From Candidatus Poribacteria bacterium (lineage in GTDB: Bacteria; Poribacteria; WGA-4E; WGA-3G), in the NCBI GenBank assembly GCA_028821605.1, contig JAPPFM010000016.1:69785-114123 (forward strand): a stretch of DNA of 44,339 bases, read 5' to 3'. This document shows, piece after piece, positions 17,084 through 26,325 of this stretch (the stretch's first letter is position 1; each line of letters starts with the position of its first letter). Made by a program: the position numbers and the translations under genes. The notes under the pieces were generated by a model that did not search any database, was not told the origin of the DNA, and saw nothing but the letters and a program-made list of their open reading frames with translations.

Positions 17084-20062
17084 ATGAAAAATGACGATGT
17101 TCAACTTATCCAACGCGTCCTTGAGGGTGATGATACTGCGTTCTCCACACTCGTGAAAAAATATCAGAGATCCGTTCACGCCCTGGCGTGGCGGAAGATT
17201 GGAGATTTCCACATCGCCGAGGATATTACACAAGATACGTTCCTGAAGGCGTATCAGAAGCTGTCTACGCTAAAGGAGCCACAGTCTTTTGCGAGTTGGT
17301 TGTATGTCATAACCACAAACCAGTGCAAGGCATGGCTCCGTAAGAAACAGTCGTGGGTGCAATCGCTGGAAAACACAAGCAGTGCCCAAGTAGAAAAAGC
17401 GACGTATTCCGGATATATCATTGAGGAGAACGAGCGAATGACAGAGGAAACACAACGCGAAGTCGTCAAGAAATTGCTTGCGAAGCTACAAGAGAGTGAC
17501 CGAACAGTCATAACGCTCTATTACCTCGGGGGAATGACTTACGAGGAGATTAGCAATTTTTTAGGCGTATCGGAAGCGACGATTCGGAATCGTCTTTACC
17601 GAGCGCGTCGCCGTTTAAAGAAGGAGGAACCCATGATAAGAGAGGCTTTAGGCAACTTCCAAATTACACCGAACCTCACGGAGAATATCATGCGAGAGAT
17701 TTCACGGCTGAAACCGGTTGCGCCGTCTGGCGGTAGACCGCTCGTGCCGTGGGCGATCGCTGCGTCTACGTTGGCAGTGGTACTTTTGATGTTAGGTGTA
17801 GGCAATCGATACTTATCGCGATTCCAAAAGCCTTACAGTTTCGATGCTGCCTCGGAAATGACTGTGGAACTGATTGAGGCACCCGTTGTGCTAAATCTTG
17901 AATCTAAACCGGATGTTCGGACGCAACTTGGAAGTTCCGTCCCAACATCGAATAAGAACAGTGTCTCCGAAAAGCAACCTGATGAAGTACCTGTGCGATT
18001 CGGAGCAGCTGAATCGGATGAAATCTTCAAAGATTGGACGCAGTGGGAGCTGCCTGAAAAGGCGAAAGCGCGTTTAGGAAAAGGCGGCACTAACGTAATT
18101 CAATTTTCACCCGATGGCGCGCAACTCGCAGTCGGTAGTAATATCGGTGTGTGGCTGTACGATGTAGAAACGGGGAAAGAAAGGACTCTGTTTGCTAATA
18201 AATCTCTATGCCTCGCGTTTTCGCCAGATGGTCGTTTCCTTGCCAGTAGCGGTGGATCTTCTGGAAGGACGGAAATTCAAGCGTGGGAGGTAGCGACGGG
18301 ACGTGAAATGTCGCTCATTGATCGCTATGCTTCTGCCTCGGCATTACAGTTCTCTTCAGATGGAAAAACGCTCGTCAGTTTGAGTAGTTCAGGAAGTTCA
18401 ATTACCAGATTGAATGTTGAGAACGGGAGGGGGAAAACAAAGCATCTCAAAACTGGGCTGTTCGGCATCGGTCTGTTTAGTTCAGAGGATTTTAATGGGG
18501 TTTACGCGCTCACACACGATAAAATTGCGATTGGAAAGGCGGACGGGAAAATTCAATTGTGGGACATAGCAACCCGCAAGAAGTTATCCACCCTCAGAGG
18601 CCATGCAAATTTATCACTTAAACCGCTTGATTTGTCACTTAAAGCCCTTGATAAAGCCCGGCGGCGCAAATCATGGTTTCTACCGAAGGTTTCAGCAGTG
18701 GCGTTTTCGCCTGATGGCACGCGCCTCGCCAGTGGAAGCACAGATAAAACGGTGCGATTATGGGATCTCACCAGCAAGGACGAATGGGTTACGCTTCGGG
18801 GACATACAGGTTGGACAAACGTATTAGCGTTTTCTCCAAACGGAGAGATGCTTGCCAGCGGGAGTACCGATAAAACAGTCCAATTGTGGGATGCTACCAC
18901 GGGTGAACTGCTCGCGATGCTCACTGGGCATATCAACGGTATTACTGCATTAGCGTTTTCACCCGATGGAAAAACGCTTGTCAGTAGCAGTACGGACGGC
19001 ACGGTCCGTTTCTGGCAGACGGAGACTGGAGCTCCGGTAGATAACCTTATCACCGGACACACACAGTCGATGAAGGCAGCGACTTTCTTTCAGGGGGGTT
19101 CCACACTTGCGAGTGTGGCATTTAATGGCGTAATTACCTTTTGGGATGTAGAAACATCACAGAAGTCCGCTATTGAAGATGCAGGGTATCGGGATTGGTT
19201 CCCAACCTTGGCGTTTTCACCGAATGGTACGAAGCTCGCCAGCGTTGGTACAGACAGCACTATAATTTTTCACGGAGGTCACGGTATCTCTCTTTTCAGC
19301 AGCGGGCGGTCAGATTATCTAATTCGTTTGACTGATGTCGGTACCGGACGTGAATTAGCAACGCTGCCACACAATAAAGACACCGATAAACTCACCTTTT
19401 CTCCTGACGGCAAGACGGTGGCGTTTAGTGGCAATGGTGAAATTCGCTTGTGGAATACGGAAACCGGTGTTGAACAAGAGATCCCTCTCGCTGATGCGAA
19501 AACTGATGTTTTCAGTAATATACCGAGGGTTGGTGCGTTGGCATTTTCTCCGAATGGCGCGAGGCTCGTCAGTGGAACGCACCAAGGAAAAATCCAGATG
19601 TGGGACGTTGTGACTGGCGGAGCCTTAGCTGCTTTTGAAGAACCGACGGCGCAAAAGAATCTGGGGCAGATTGTTGCGTTGGCATTTTCTCCCGATGGCA
19701 CCTTACTTGCTGTCGGGGCACATAGTCAAATCCATTTATGGGATGTGAATACTGGTTATAAACTTTTCTCGGTTAGTGCTGTGTATAAACGAGGTAGAGT
19801 GACATTTCGTAATTACCCTAAACCGTTGGTGTTTTCTCCTGATGGTGCGATTCTCGTCAATGGAACGAGCAGCGGAATGATCCTGGTAAGGGATGTTGAA
19901 ACCGGAGAGCAAATCGCTGCGCTTGATGGGCATACGCTGGAAGTGGAGACGTTGAAGTTTTCTCCTGAGGGGAAAACACTCGTCAGCACTGCCATGGATG
20001 GTACAATCTTCTTGTGGGATTGGGATGAAGTCTTCAAAGATGTATCCACAGTCAACAAGTAG
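17084..20062 (+). CDS. ECF sigma factor-TM-14-repeat WD40 fusion
   Basis: 992 residues and paralogue of the gene at 7253. Sigma region 2 (~12-90), region 4 (YEEISNFLGVSEATIRNRL), linker, transmembrane segment (PWAIAASTLAVVLLMLGVG). From residue ~335 there are about 14 WD40 units such as VIQFSPDGAQLAVG, AVAFSPDGTRLASGSTDKTV and VLAFSPNGEMLASGSTDKTV. Between the fourth and fifth units there is a ~25-residue lysine-rich insertion with a near-repeat (LSLKPLD/LSLKALD) not present in the other copy. The helix-turn-helix recognition residues (SEATIRNRL against SVGAVKSRL) differ between the two WD40 proteins, which suggests different promoter targets. ATG with AGAGGTG five bases upstream. Confidence 0.88.
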   Translation: MKNDDVQLIQRVLEGDDTAFSTLVKKYQRSVHALAWRKIGDFHIAEDITQDTFLKAYQKLSTLKEPQSFASWLYVITTNQCKAWLRKKQSWVQSLENTSSAQVEKATYSGYIIEENERMTEETQREVVKKLLAKLQESDRTVITLYYLGGMTYEEISNFLGVSEATIRNRLYRARRRLKKEEPMIREALGNFQITPNLTENIMREISRLKPVAPSGGRPLVPWAIAASTLAVVLLMLGVGNRYLSRFQKPYSFDAASEMTVELIEAPVVLNLESKPDVRTQLGSSVPTSNKNSVSEKQPDEVPVRFGAAESDEIFKDWTQWELPEKAKARLGKGGTNVIQFSPDGAQLAVGSNIGVWLYDVETGKERTLFANKSLCLAFSPDGRFLASSGGSSGRTEIQAWEVATGREMSLIDRYASASALQFSSDGKTLVSLSSSGSSITRLNVENGRGKTKHLKTGLFGIGLFSSEDFNGVYALTHDKIAIGKADGKIQLWDIATRKKLSTLRGHANLSLKPLDLSLKALDKARRRKSWFLPKVSAVAFSPDGTRLASGSTDKTVRLWDLTSKDEWVTLRGHTGWTNVLAFSPNGEMLASGSTDKTVQLWDATTGELLAMLTGHINGITALAFSPDGKTLVSSSTDGTVRFWQTETGAPVDNLITGHTQSMKAATFFQGGSTLASVAFNGVITFWDVETSQKSAIEDAGYRDWFPTLAFSPNGTKLASVGTDSTIIFHGGHGISLFSSGRSDYLIRLTDVGTGRELATLPHNKDTDKLTFSPDGKTVAFSGNGEIRLWNTETGVEQEIPLADAKTDVFSNIPRVGALAFSPNGARLVSGTHQGKIQMWDVVTGGALAAFEEPTAQKNLGQIVALAFSPDGTLLAVGAHSQIHLWDVNTGYKLFSVSAVYKRGRVTFRNYPKPLVFSPDGAILVNGTSSGMILVRDVETGEQIAALDGHTLEVETLKFSPEGKTLVSTAMDGTIFLWDWDEVFKDVSTVNK

Positions 20063-20095
20063 CACCCAATCCAATAAGGGCGAGGGAACCTTGAA

Positions 20096-20179
20096 GAAAT
20101 ACCCAAGCAAAAATTCCCTGCGGGGAGGCGAGGATACAATCCTCGCCAGCAGCCGTGGCGTGTTTTGCTTGGGTGTTTC
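20096..20179. repeat. inverted-repeat element with ACCCAAGCAAAA arms
   Basis: Arms GAAATACCCAAGCAAAA (20096-20112) and TTTTGCTTGGGTGTTTC (20163-20179) pair over 17 bases with one G-U. An inner perfect hairpin GGCGAGGAT-ACA-ATCCTCGCC lies at 20127-20147. An orphan arm GAAACACCCAAGCAAAAC occurs again at 22299-22316. The element fills most of the 20063-20231 gap. Confidence 0.6.
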
Positions 20180-20231
20180 CCTGGCTCACTCTCCTAATTC
20201 CGCATGACTATAAGAGGTTAAACAAAACAGA

Positions 20232-21053
20232 ATGAAACGATCAGTTCTCTACGCCTCACTCATCGCTCTGACGCTTATCACAAGCGGATATGCAATCGCA
20301 GATTTTGATAAAGGTCTTGTCGTTTACTTTACGTTCGACAACATCAAGGGTAAACGGATTCTCGATGAATCTGGCAATGGGCTTGATGCTGAAGTTGTCA
20401 AAGACACCAAATTTGTTAAGGGTAAATATGGGAACGGCATTCATATTACTAATGATACCGAAGATTGTGTGAATGTCCCTACCGCTGATGAACTGGAAAT
20501 CAGTGAAGAAATCACGATGATGGCATGGGTATATCACGAAAATTGGAAGGGGAGCTCTTCTCAGTGGTTTGATAAAGGGTGCCACTCTAAGAGGATAGAA
20601 TCTTACGGTATGGCAGTTCTTGATAAAAAGGATTTTCCAGAATTCAAGGACCATAAAAATGGATCAGGTCTCTCAATGATTGTGGGGGGCGCAAATTGGC
20701 GGGAAATCACTTCTATTGATAACAAAATGAAGAATAAAACATGGCATCACGTCGTCGGCACTTATGCGAATAAAGTCTTGAAAATTTATCTTGATGGAGA
20801 AATGATTGTTGATTCAACTTCACTACCTGACTTTTCCGGCATCAACGACGAGGATCTGCGGATCGGATGTGCCAAAGGTAAGCCGGAGTATGCGCTTGAG
20901 GGAGGTTCTATTGACGAAGTCGCGATATGGAGTCGTGCGCTCAGTGAAACCGAAATCAGAGCTGTGATGCGGGGAGCCTTGTTCGCGGTTTCACCGAAGG
21001 ATAAAGTCGCTACGACGTGGGGAAATATTAAACGGAAAGTGCTTCAACCGTAG
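20232..21053 (+). CDS. secreted LamG-like (concanavalin A fold) protein
   Basis: 273 residues. The signal peptide (SVLYASLIALTLITSGYAIA, cleavage before DFD) is followed by one LamG-like domain with the same landmarks as the protein at 5876: YFTFDN, EDCVNVP, MMAWVYHENW, TWHHVVGTYA, KIYLDGEM, SIDEVAIWSRALSETEI. The tail AVSPKDKVATTWGNIKRK is also shared. It lies downstream of a sigma-fusion gene as its relative does, but here 169 nt and a repeat element separate them. Function beyond likely glycan or protein binding outside the cytoplasm cannot be told. Confidence 0.83.
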   Translation: MKRSVLYASLIALTLITSGYAIADFDKGLVVYFTFDNIKGKRILDESGNGLDAEVVKDTKFVKGKYGNGIHITNDTEDCVNVPTADELEISEEITMMAWVYHENWKGSSSQWFDKGCHSKRIESYGMAVLDKKDFPEFKDHKNGSGLSMIVGGANWREITSIDNKMKNKTWHHVVGTYANKVLKIYLDGEMIVDSTSLPDFSGINDEDLRIGCAKGKPEYALEGGSIDEVAIWSRALSETEIRAVMRGALFAVSPKDKVATTWGNIKRKVLQP

Positions 21054-21060
21054 CGGAAAC

Positions 21061-21066
21061 TATAAT
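21061..21066 (+). promoter_or_regulatory. possible -10 box for the unknown gene at 21104
   Basis: TATAAT in the context ACTATAATATAATCC, 38 nt before the ATG. No convincing -35. A GGAG lies ten bases before the ATG. Confidence 0.3.
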
Positions 21067-21103
21067 ATAATCCAAGCAGCACCCAATTTGGAGTAGCCCC
21101 ATT

Positions 21104-21934
21104 ATGAGAAGTATATCCACATTTTTGAAGGCATTTTATAGACTTTTCACTGTTTTATGCATTTGTTCCATTTTCCTCTTTCTGGATTATTCTATCGAAC
21201 CGGATCGAACCTTAGAACCGAAGGAGGCAGTAGCAGAGGAAACAACAGGTGGAAATGTTGAAGTTACGAAAAAAGAATTGTACGAGCAGACGTTCAAAGC
21301 GTTGCAGCGACAGTTTCAATCCCCAATTTTAGATGAAGAGTTTGAGATCCTTCACCAGATTATTAGGACGAGTCCTATCTATCTGGATTTTCTCAGAAAT
21401 GTTTATCCGAACGTGCCACATCAAAACTTTAAAACATTCGTTAAAGCATCTGTTGAGAATAGCCCACCAAACGCCGAATTGTATAGGGGTGTGTTGAAGA
21501 AACACTTTGGGGAGGCTATGAAGGAAGAACTTATTATCATGCACCGTATGCACCAAGCCTTCCAGAGTGCGCGGATTCTAATCTATCATGGAGCAGATAA
21601 AACCACAGCGGAGGAAAAAATCCTTCTACCCGTTTTTCAGGAAGGGCCAATTTTTGAATGGGGTATCAAACGTCTACAAGGAAATGATAAAATAATTGAG
21701 TCATTTGGTGAAGATTTTGATCAATTGAGTTTAGATATCGAGCAGGCGAACATCGAAAAAATAAAGAAAGTCCTTAAGAATCGGCGTACTGAGCAACGTC
21801 CTGATGATGGGTTCATTTGGCTTATGCTAACGGAACCGGTTTTGATGGGAGAGGTCCTTGAAAGCTTTACCAACACCGAAATATTTCTGAAATGGCTTAA
21901 AGGGGAATTTAAGGAACCAGAAATAAGGTTCTAA
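21104..21934 (+). CDS. membrane-anchored protein of unknown function
   Basis: 276 residues, family not recognised. An N-terminal hydrophobic stretch (about residues 12-28, LFTVLCICSIFLFLDY) acts as signal anchor or signal peptide. The rest is soluble, charged and mostly helical by composition, with no cysteine pairs, metal motifs or repeats seen. It follows the LamG gene by 50 nt but has a plausible promoter of its own. Its base composition resembles its neighbours. Confidence 0.6.
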   Translation: MRSISTFLKAFYRLFTVLCICSIFLFLDYSIEPDRTLEPKEAVAEETTGGNVEVTKKELYEQTFKALQRQFQSPILDEEFEILHQIIRTSPIYLDFLRNVYPNVPHQNFKTFVKASVENSPPNAELYRGVLKKHFGEAMKEELIIMHRMHQAFQSARILIYHGADKTTAEEKILLPVFQEGPIFEWGIKRLQGNDKIIESFGEDFDQLSLDIEQANIEKIKKVLKNRRTEQRPDDGFIWLMLTEPVLMGEVLESFTNTEIFLKWLKGEFKEPEIRF

Positions 21935-21953
21935 ACCAACTGACGGTAGGAGG

Positions 21954-22306
21954 GGGGAATCTACAGAAACACCATAACTGTCAATTTTAGAAAAAACGCA
22001 CCATAGCATTGTAGGTTGGGTTGAGCGGAGCCGAGAAAAATGGTATGGACACCCCAAGCACATTTTACCACTCCATACGGTTCTATCAATCAAGGAGATA
22101 GCGAAACCCAACGCAAACTTACTGCCCTGTTTCCAGCACTTGACGCAAAGAATGTTGGGTTTCGCTGGGTTTCTCTATGCATACGCGGGTCTATCAGGTT
22201 TGATGTATTTTGAAACATCTACCTTTGATTTTTAACACCGCTCAACCCAACCTACAGGACTCCGGACACACTAAATTGACACCTATGGGGAATCTACAGA
22301 AACACC
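21954..22306. repeat. 20-bp direct repeats flanking the MITE-like element
   Basis: GGGGAATCTACAGAAACACC occurs at 21954-21973 and again, identical, at 22287-22306. The two copies bracket the palindromic element at 22010-22256 at distances of 36 and 30 bp. They are too far out for a simple target-site duplication, so a composite or nested insertion is likely. Confidence 0.6.
22010..22256. mobile_element. 247-bp MITE-like element with perfect 19-bp terminal inverted repeats
   Basis: Ends TGTAGGTTGGGTTGAGCGG (22010-22028) and CCGCTCAACCCAACCTACA (22238-22256) are exact inverted repeats. Inside, AGCGAAACCCAAC (22100-22112) and GTTGGGTTTCGCT (22154-22166) form a second perfect 13-bp inverted repeat. 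There is no transposase, so it would be non-autonomous. It separates the convergent + and - strand gene blocks. The remaining bases of 21935-22330 hold the flanking direct repeats and the orphan arm at 22299. Confidence 0.7.
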
Positions 22307-22330
22307 CAAGCAAAACACTCCGATTCGCGA

Positions 22331-25300
22331 TTAGAGCTCTGCACTGACTGTCATTTCTAAACGGTGTTCAGGTTTCCGCTGTTTTGTGGAGAGCAAGCGG
22401 TAATTGAGCCGAAACAGGAGATCGGTGAATTTTCGTAATCTGTAATCTGCTGTCGTACGGACTTCGTGGCTGATACCTTCATAGAAGGTGTATTGCGCAA
22501 ACGGGATACCACCACGGCTCTCGCCATAGCCGAGTTTGTAGTTGACATCAACACGTCCCTTGCCGATAAGACTATAGGTGATACGGTTTTCAAACGAGAA
22601 AGTACGCGTTCTCGCTTCAGGTTCCTCGTCGAGCTGCTCCTCATCGATGGTGCGTTTATATCCGCCAGTCCCACTCCATCTTATTGAATTGCTCAATTCA
22701 TACCGGAGGCTCAATTCAGTCGTCTGCTCAAATTGGCGTAAGTCTGAGATGGGCATTGACGGCAATTCTGACACGTTCTCCATAGATTCAGTTTCCCCCG
22801 CGAGTTCTTCAAATTGGAATTGACTATATTTCTCGGTTTCTCGGCGTTGTTCCCAGTTCGCACCGACAGATAAGCGTTGCGTTGGGTTCACGGAGAAACC
22901 AACATCCCACGTGTTGTGCAGTCTGTGGCGTTCTTGGTTGTTAATTCGTCGGTTGAGGGTCTCACCCGCTCGAAGGTTGATCTCGAAATTGAACGCCGGT
23001 GAGGGCGAAAATTCGAGCCGATGGTGCTGATTCAACCGCCCGAAAAGCGTTTCTGAGCCTTGTAGACTTTGGAGCAGATAGAGAGACACCGCATCCTCTA
23101 CTTCCTGTTCTTCGGTCAGCCACAACCGCGTTTGACCCCTGAGAGCCTTCAGAAACCACTCTACGCGAGATGGTCGTGGGCTTCGTTGGCTGGGGGTGGA
23201 AGATTGGAAGCCTGGAAGGGTAGAGCCACCATTCTTCCCTCCTTCCAGCCTTCCATTTTGAGAATGCACACTACCGATTGCCGAGTGGTTTCCGGTGTGT
23301 GATGGGGTTGGACGTAAACTATCACGCCTCATCATCAGATCCCGTTGCTGCTGTTGTCTTGCTCGGTCGCGTCGTGCGAAAAACTGACGCGGTTGAAAAC
23401 GCATTCGGAATTCTGCATCCACCGCTGTTGTCGGTTTATCCCCCACATTTTGATAGATTTTGATGTAGGTGCCTTCTTCGGGATCCTCTACATAGTGCAG
23501 GTCGTCCAATTTTACGTAATATCCTTCACCGGGTTGGAGCAGCACACCAGTGTGTGGATGGATGTCGGTGTAGACTTCGCGGCGTTGGCTTGTCAGTTTT
23601 TTGTCTAATTCATAGCTGATTTCGATATCAATTGCTCGGCTGAGTGGTGTGAGTTGGAGATTGACATCCGCGAGTTGGGTCGTCGTATTCGCACCGAGAT
23701 CGGTGTGCGCCTTCAACATCCGGCGTGCAAGGTTTGCAGTCAGATTCACTCCCCCGCCGAGCAAGGATTCTTGTTGCGATAAGACACCGATTTTCCATGT
23801 CCGTGCGGTCGTACTCCGCTGCCAATCCGATAAGCCGATAGGCGCGTCATCCACGGTGAGTAACGGTTCTTTCGCGAAAGCCTCCTCAAGTTCATAACTG
23901 GTGTTGAGAGATGCCCACTTGAACTCAGCAAGGTCAATGCGTCCGCTTGCCCGGTTCCGCTTTCGGTTGAGTGTGGCGTTACGCGCCTCGTTCGATTCCA
24001 CTCGCCCCAATGTTCCTAAGATTCTGAACGGACCGAGAGGGTACGACAGATTGCCTTCCTGTCGTGACTTCTGTAGGGACTGTGCCCTTGTTGAATCTGC
24101 ACCTTCCGTCCGGGAATTACTCCGGTAGTCGTCCCAGCGGAGATTCGGTAACTTCTTCAGTAACTCTGTTCCTGCAGATGTGCGCTGTTCCGATGCGACG
24201 GTATTCGTCTCTTGACTGTCTCTGCGTGTGTTTGCCCGAACACCGGTGAGGGGTGCGATTCCACCGCCTGAACGCCGGTTGAAGTTGACACCCCAGTTGA
24301 AATTGTTGCGGATGGTTGCGTTTGCAACAGGGAAAGGTACTGTCTCGTCTGTGGGTTCTGTCACCTCCTGAACGGTCTTTTCACGTTCCGGTTCTCTTTC
24401 TTCACTCCTACCGACACCAGCGTCAACCTCCAGCCAATCTATCGGAATCATCTGGATGTCAAAGTTCAGTGTTCTCTCGTCTTGAGGTGTTCGCGAAGGA
24501 CCTTCGAGATTGAGCAGAAATGCGTCATCGAAACCCTCTTTGGCGTATTGTGTTTCGTAACGGGAACGGGTGCGGTTGCTGCTTGAGGCACCGACAGGCA
24601 CGAAGCCAGCATCCATTGACCGTATATCGAGATTTGTGTGTAGGAGGGGTTTGTAACCCCGATTCCCTTTATCCGACCCTATTGGGAATTCCCAATCGGC
24701 ATAACCGCTCAGTTTCCATGCCCGACTCACCTCTTTCCGATCGACAGTAGAGTAGGTGTTTTTATCAAGATTACTGTAAGCGAGTTCGCCTTGGATCCAC
24801 GCTTGCTCGGTAACGTTCAGACGACTTTCCAATCCCCATACAGTATGTTTCTGTGGTGCTATGAGGAGGGATCCCTCTCCCTCTAAATCAAGGATATTTT
24901 GGCGAAGTGCTTCCAACTCCTCATCGTTAAAATCGATTAAAGCCTGTTCTGGTTGATTTAGATCTGCTTCAACAGCATAGGATGCCCCGAAGGTTAAACG
25001 TTCACCGGGCAGTGTGAACACGCTGCTAAGTCCGTAAAGATTCTGTTGATACGCACGCTCTTCGGGGATGTATTCAAAATCGATCCGAATTACGTCGTTG
25101 CTTGTTATCAGATGTTTGCTGTTAAACTCGACAATCGGGTCCCCGTATTCACGGATGATGTAATCGTTGTTTTCGCCGCGCCGCATCCTCTCGCCGTTCA
25201 GCCAGACGATTTCACTCCCTGCTTTCACGATGACGTATTGCCCATCGACGGTGAGTCGATATTCACTCCGTCCTTCCTCACCCTGAAGGACTAAACTTGT

Positions 25301-26005
25301 GGATTGCCCCTTCGGAATGGCACTTGGAATGAGGTGAAAGTCTACCGACTTAAAATCGCCTTCAACCTGCACACCTTCTAAGGCGCGTGGAAAAAAGATG
25401 AACTCCGATGGACCGAGAGATCCTTCAAAGTCGCCTAAGGTGCCCGTCATGTTGGGATGTGTGATACGAATCAGTTTCTGATCGATGTCTTGGATATTTT
25501 CGGTTGTTCCTTCGGGTTGGATCGGCAAATCTTGGTCGGAGAGAAGTGCAAGAACACTGATATTTTCAGAGACTTTACCCTCTACGTTGACGCGGAGTTC
25601 CTGGTTTTGCGTCACACCGCGGTTACTGCCGACTGAGATACCAAACGTTTGGCTTCCAGACACTTCTAATTGGCTGTCGGTTGCCGGAAGCCGTCGGTTG
25701 TCAGCAAGAACATCTGTTTGCTGTGGAGAACCGTCGGTTGTCAACTGACTGCTATCTTGTTGACTACCGCCTGCTGTCCCGTAGAGATCGCGTTTATAAA
25801 CCTGTTTGATTGCGAAGGGCAGTGTTCGGTAAGTTATCTCTAATCTGTAGGGACGATCTGTGGACGGTTCAGTCGCAGAATGATGCTCTTCTAAAGTGAT
25901 TTTTCCCAAATAGAAATCAATCTGGTAATCGACACCCCGCACGAGCATTTTTCCACCGGCTTCCGTTATCCGTTCACTGTTTGGAAGAATCGGTGGATAC
26001 TTCAC
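22331..26005 (-). CDS. large predicted outer-membrane beta-barrel protein
   Basis: 1224 residues from the first canonical start, GTG 26005. The N-terminal half has paired-strand modules (EFTVKYPPILPNSE; GSQTFGISVGSNRG; RVNVEGKVSENISVLALLSD; MTGTLGDFEGSLG). The C-terminal two thirds is an amphipathic beta pattern rich in alternating aromatic/charged residues, as in large outer-membrane barrels. It also has a Gln/Arg-rich linker (ARRDRARQQQQRD). I cannot assign a named family. The frame is open upstream to 26332 and encodes a convincing signal peptide (WLLIALFLLAFCLCIPPSLG, about 26179-26120) with no ATG, GTG or TTG before it. The true start is therefore upstream of 26005, non-canonical, or lost. 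It lies downstream of the NHL lipoprotein gene, probably in one operon. Confidence 0.7.
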   Translation of the reverse strand: MKYPPILPNSERITEAGGKMLVRGVDYQIDFYLGKITLEEHHSATEPSTDRPYRLEITYRTLPFAIKQVYKRDLYGTAGGSQQDSSQLTTDGSPQQTDVLADNRRLPATDSQLEVSGSQTFGISVGSNRGVTQNQELRVNVEGKVSENISVLALLSDQDLPIQPEGTTENIQDIDQKLIRITHPNMTGTLGDFEGSLGPSEFIFFPRALEGVQVEGDFKSVDFHLIPSAIPKGQSTSLVLQGEEGRSEYRLTVDGQYVIVKAGSEIVWLNGERMRRGENNDYIIREYGDPIVEFNSKHLITSNDVIRIDFEYIPEERAYQQNLYGLSSVFTLPGERLTFGASYAVEADLNQPEQALIDFNDEELEALRQNILDLEGEGSLLIAPQKHTVWGLESRLNVTEQAWIQGELAYSNLDKNTYSTVDRKEVSRAWKLSGYADWEFPIGSDKGNRGYKPLLHTNLDIRSMDAGFVPVGASSSNRTRSRYETQYAKEGFDDAFLLNLEGPSRTPQDERTLNFDIQMIPIDWLEVDAGVGRSEEREPEREKTVQEVTEPTDETVPFPVANATIRNNFNWGVNFNRRSGGGIAPLTGVRANTRRDSQETNTVASEQRTSAGTELLKKLPNLRWDDYRSNSRTEGADSTRAQSLQKSRQEGNLSYPLGPFRILGTLGRVESNEARNATLNRKRNRASGRIDLAEFKWASLNTSYELEEAFAKEPLLTVDDAPIGLSDWQRSTTARTWKIGVLSQQESLLGGGVNLTANLARRMLKAHTDLGANTTTQLADVNLQLTPLSRAIDIEISYELDKKLTSQRREVYTDIHPHTGVLLQPGEGYYVKLDDLHYVEDPEEGTYIKIYQNVGDKPTTAVDAEFRMRFQPRQFFARRDRARQQQQRDLMMRRDSLRPTPSHTGNHSAIGSVHSQNGRLEGGKNGGSTLPGFQSSTPSQRSPRPSRVEWFLKALRGQTRLWLTEEQEVEDAVSLYLLQSLQGSETLFGRLNQHHRLEFSPSPAFNFEINLRAGETLNRRINNQERHRLHNTWDVGFSVNPTQRLSVGANWEQRRETEKYSQFQFEELAGETESMENVSELPSMPISDLRQFEQTTELSLRYELSNSIRWSGTGGYKRTIDEEQLDEEPEARTRTFSFENRITYSLIGKGRVDVNYKLGYGESRGGIPFAQYTFYEGISHEVRTTADYRLRKFTDLLFRLNYRLLSTKQRKPEHRLEMTVSAEL

Positions 26006-26206
26006 CGTAAATTCTTGTGTTTCTGCTTTCAGTTCAAAGCGTTCGGCTTTCTGGAGGACCGAAAAGGTAGGAAGTTCAAGGACTTTTTCTGCATCGTCGG
26101 GAGGGTTTTGCGCTGCCCTTCCGAGACTGGGGGGTATACATAAACAGAACGCAAGGAGAAAAAGAGCAATCAGTAACCAGTAACGAGTTAAGAGTTCCGA
26201 GTTAAA

Positions 26207-26317
26207 GGAATAGTTATCGGTTTTAGGTCTTCGGTTCTCGGTTAAAAGAGGGGGATGTAGCTGCCACAGAAACCTCTTGCCACTGAAAACTGATAACTGA
26301 AAACTGATAACTATTCC
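26207..26317. repeat. inverted-repeat element, GGAATAGTTATC ends
   Basis: GGAATAGTTATCGGTTTT (26207-26224) and AAAACTGATAACTATTCC (26300-26317) are inverted copies matching at 17 of 18 positions. The core has GGTTAAAAGAGG and CCTCTTGCCACTG, as in the related elements. It lies exactly between the NHL gene and the signal-peptide region of the barrel gene. Confidence 0.65.
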
Positions 26318-26325
26318 TCCGATAA

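Noticed and set aside
1-20062. Repeated leaders and modules as a possible CRISPR or integron-like array
   Set aside because: No short regularly spaced repeats, no cas genes, no integrase and no attC-like sites; the repetition is of whole genes.
22010-22256. Insertion sequence with its own transposase
   Set aside because: The element is only 247 bp and has no credible open frame, so only a non-autonomous element can be claimed.
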